Source: Trogon surrucura
Taxonomy: Eukaryota; Chordata; Aves; Trogoniformes; Trogonidae
NCBI GenBank assembly: GCA_020746105.1
Contig: CM036622.1
Location: 38,975,477-39,039,476, forward strand
Reading direction: 5' to 3'
DNA length: 64,000 bases
The notes below the pieces were generated by a model. It searched no databases, was not told where the DNA came from, and saw only the letters and a list, made by a program, of their open reading frames with translations. Below, in pieces: positions 61,231-64,000 of the stretch (its first letter is position 1; each line of letters opens with the position of its first letter). The translations under genes and the position numbers were made by a program.

Positions 61231-62602
61231 GTGATCTATCTTGGGTTTCTTTATCATTTTGTAATTTTAATCTGTCCGTGGTTGCTTTGGGGCATGACTT
61301 CACATAGAGTAGGCTCAACACAAAGAGACTGCTGAATGCTTATAGGAAGAAAAACTAGTTGTGGAATTAGTTTTCTGCTTATATGCTTAATTTGGAAGCC
61401 TAGAACCACTGACTATTTATTGGCTCTAATGGAAAACTGCATACAGTACAGAGATGAAAGTGGTTAGATATTATAAGGTATATTGTTTTTAAAAAAAGGC
61501 AGACATTATCTCACTAGCGCTCCTTGTAGTGCTGAGCGTATAAGCGCAAATAACATTGTGGAGTTTGGTTTTGGTTTTCTTTTTCTGTTCGACAGTCTTT
61601 TTGTACATTATTTTTCATCCTAGAAGAGATGTCTTTCTAGTTTTGTGATCTTCTTTGCTGCTAAACTAGAGAGAGGCAAGAACTAGTGAACGTTCAGAAA
61701 TGCTCGTTGGCCGACCATCCCTCTTACATTCTTGAAGTATTTCTCTGGTGTTTCTCTCGTGTTTCTTTCATGTTTTTCCTCTTAAAGCCTTTTCCTTCTT
61801 TCTTTCTTGATTTGTCATAGGTGCTCCTCTTCTGTGGGGTATGGATGATGCCCATCATCCACCTACCTACTTTCTGCTCTCTCCCTCTTTAGTTTTAGGA
61901 ATCTCATCCAAATAATAATTGCCTTACTAATTAGCACAGTGGAGCAGCAATCTCAGTGGCATCTTTGTAATATTCCTGTCCTCTTAGCAAGAATCCAGTG
62001 GTGACAGAGCAGGGGTGCAGCTGATAAATTTTGGTTTCAATTCCTCAAGCAGAAACTGATTCATTTGTAAACTCTAGGGAATATGACTTTTAATTGAGCA
62101 TAACTAGAGTTTAAGGAGAGAACTAATTTCATTTCCAAACAATAGGGCAGAGAGATTAAAGCAGGCTCCAGCCACTGAAGTTCCTGAGGAAAACTTATCA
62201 AGGGCAACATGGGTTTGTTTGTATTTTTTTGGTGAGAGTTAGCACAACGTGGCTTGAGACCTTATGGCTTGCAGAACTGGAGCTTCCATTCTTGTCTTTC
62301 AGCACTGCAGGTGCTGATGACTCTCTTGTGACCAGAAACTTGCTAGAGATATGTTGGAAGGAATCTCTTTATCTGAGGAGTTAAAAAAAGGTTCCTGTTA
62401 GCATATTAATAATGTTGCTTTACAGCAATGTGAGGTATTGCTTGTCTTAAAAATCTTGAACGATACAAATACAGGTTTTCCCAAGTTGCGCGTTGCCTCT
62501 TTTTTTTCGGGAGAATTCCATCATGTTTCTGAAGTTGCACATTCTTCTAAAATCCTAAACTCCTGAGTCCTGTTTGAACAGGATCACAGGCACTGTATTC
62601 AG

Positions 62603-63120
62603 GGAAGTGATCACAACAATTGTTAGAACGTACCTGCTTTGCTATGGCCAGCTTTGGTGCCCCAACAGACGATATGGATAAATCAGAGGGGGTTCAGTGA
62701 GGGCCCTCCAGGATGGTTGTGGCTGGATCACTTGCCCTACAGGTACAGGTTGAGGAACAGGGGCTTGTTCAGCCTGGAGACAAAATTGCTTCAGGGGGAA
62801 ACCAAAGCCCTCCGGCATCTAGAGGAAGGTTATCAAAAGCGTGGAACCGGGCTCCTCTGAGGTAAATGGTGGGAGGGCAAAAGGCAAACACTGGAAATTG
62901 AAAGACAAGAGGTTCAGACTGGATGTAAAAAACCCCATCTTCACCATGAGGATAGTCTGTCAGTGGGACGGCTTTTCCCAGAGATGTGCAGTCTCTGTCC
63001 TTGCAGGTTTTCAAGGCCCAACTGGAGGAAGTCCTGAACAAGCTGGTCTGGTCTCACAGCTTGAGCAGGAGGTTGGATTAGAGACCTCCAGAGCCCCCTT
63101 TCTGCCTGAACTGTTTTGTG
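62603..63120 (+). mobile_element. CR1 LINE, diverged ORF2 end and 3' region
   Basis: Recognisable points in order on the + strand: GGCCAGCTTTGGTGCCCCAA, TTGTTCAGCCTGGAGACAAA, AGAGGTTCAGACTGGATGTA, TTTTCAAGGCCCAACTGGAG, GAGCAGGAGGTTGGATTAGA and CTTTCTGCCTGAACTGTTTT. These follow the order of CR1 ORF2 C-terminus and 3' untranslated region, but frames are broken repeatedly and no octamer tail is clear. It is an old copy, of the same 3' type as 59169. Confidence 0.88.
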
Positions 63121-63943
63121 GTCATGGGAAGACAATGTAGTGCATCGTCATGGATCTCACATAGGAGAGATCTCATGCAGGTTACTGCAGCCCTCGGCCA
63201 TTCTTTTTTAAGATTTTGGATTTATCAGCAAATTAAACATGGATTTTCAGTCAGTATTCAGTATTGCAGCAATAAATGAAAGAGCAACAAGTGGTCCAAA
63301 ATGTGGTGCTTCCTCTAGAGGAGGAAATAACTCCTCTAGTGAGGGATAAGATGTAATGTGCTCTCCTGACCCAGACAAAGTCTGTACTGAATCAGAAAGA
63401 AGTCTGTTCCTGCTGTTTCTTTTATATCTAAAAAATGTTTGGTCTTCTAGGTTGCAATAATTTTAAAAAAATTTTAAAAAAATAAAAAAAACCTGAGTAC
63501 ACTTATTATCTTGGAAAGTGACTGTTGTACTCTACTAAGCTTGGAATGTTCCAGAGCACAGAAAATATTCCAACACTGAGTTAGGAAAGATCACAAAACT
63601 GTGTGCTTCTTTTATTATTTCCTTTATGTTTTCTATTGCAGTTCTTTTATATCTTATTTCCTTTCAGGTTAGGATCTAATCATTTTCACCTTCTTCAGTA
63701 GCAGGCATGTTTCTGTTTCCAAGTTGCCTAAAACATAAACTTATCTTTCAACTCCCCCATATCTCAGTAGTGCTAATATAAATCCATAGCGCAAGATCTG
63801 TTTTAGCTGTAAGAATATATACTTAGATTTATTAATTTATTAGAAGTTATAAATTATCAGATGACTTCCTACAACCTTTTACTGATTTGTTTTTTGTAAA
63901 GGAGTGTTGTATATCCTCTTCACATTCTTGTGTTCGCTTGCAG
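63121..63943 (+). other. end of first intron, acceptor-like 3' edge
   Basis: A+T-rich sequence closing with a C/T-rich tract (CCTCTTCACATTCTTGTGTT) and TTGCAG at 63943, which reads as a good splice acceptor. Confidence 0.4.
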
Positions 63944-63987
63944 GACAATAACATACAGAGACCTCAGTCTCGCTTCTTAGTGCAGAG
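63944..63987 (+). CDS. candidate second exon (partial, uncertain)
   Basis: After the acceptor ending at 63943 the frame that would continue the first exon without a shift reads DNNIQRPQSRFLVQ over 14 codons. It then needs the weak donor AG|GTGGGG at 63988; otherwise a TAG appears at 63995. The phase agreement (exon 1 ends on a codon boundary) and the acceptor are suggestive, but the exon is short and at the window edge. I do not recognise the peptide. Confidence 0.3.
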
Positions 63988-64000
63988 GTGGGGATAGTGC

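Larger units (their letters stand above)
59312..62602. other. intron sequence with homopolymers
   Basis: A+T-rich. Contains runs of 19 T at 60961 and 14 A at 61217. No exon or transposon is recognised. A 13-base match to U6 snRNA at 61164 was judged accidental. Confidence 0.6.

Noticed and set aside
1-64000. Search for tRNA, rRNA, CRISPR arrays and terminal-repeat retroviruses
   Set aside because: No B-box-like tRNA signal, no rRNA-like stretch, no spaced repeats, and no paired long terminal repeats were found by eye.

Overview
The window looks like vertebrate nuclear DNA, most likely from a bird. It is A+T-rich, without compact genes or operons. It carries sixteen recognisable pieces of CR1-type LINE retrotransposon, several ending in the octamer tail (ATTCTGTG-like) typical of avian CR1. 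There is one CpG-rich promoter with a first exon. No bacterial gene, CRISPR array, rRNA, tRNA or intact virus was seen. The species cannot be fixed by eye.

Layout. Positions 1-48180 are intergenic or intronic sequence with no convincing coding exon. They hold eleven of the CR1 pieces: 8276 (-), 13513 (-), 16951 (+), 28895 (+), 29884 (+), 35529 (-), 36362 (-), 39420 (+), 44208 (-) and 44862 (-), plus a possible older tail beyond 36362; the others lie at 51933 (+), 54058 (+), 55045 (-), 55842 (-), 59169 (+) and 62603 (+). The two longest (29884-30978 and 36362-37610) keep parts of the reverse transcriptase. The 36362 copy still has 201 uninterrupted codons including the FADD catalytic motif, but both copies are truncated and frameshifted and therefore dead. 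A few GC-richer islands (12310-12430, 23330-23460, 34000-34395) and a pyrimidine-rich block (45540-46240) are not explained.

Positions 48195-48831 form the one gene start I can support, on the + strand. It has a CpG-rich, TATA-less promoter with a CCAAT box, a GC box and an E-box, then a 5' leader with a five-codon upstream ORF, then an ATG at 48799. That ATG opens 11 codons (MYLFGSEDYEA) and ends exactly at a good splice donor at 48832. I do not recognise the protein. The rest of the window (48832 to about 63943) is read as its first intron, holding six CR1 pieces. A splice-acceptor-like sequence ending at 63943 may begin the next exon, just before the window ends.

The genes cannot be described as a working system: only one promoter and first exon are visible, and everything else is repeat or apparently non-coding. 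Regulatory interest lies in the promoter, its upstream ORF, and possible distal elements such as a perfect CRE (TGACGTCA) at 34020.
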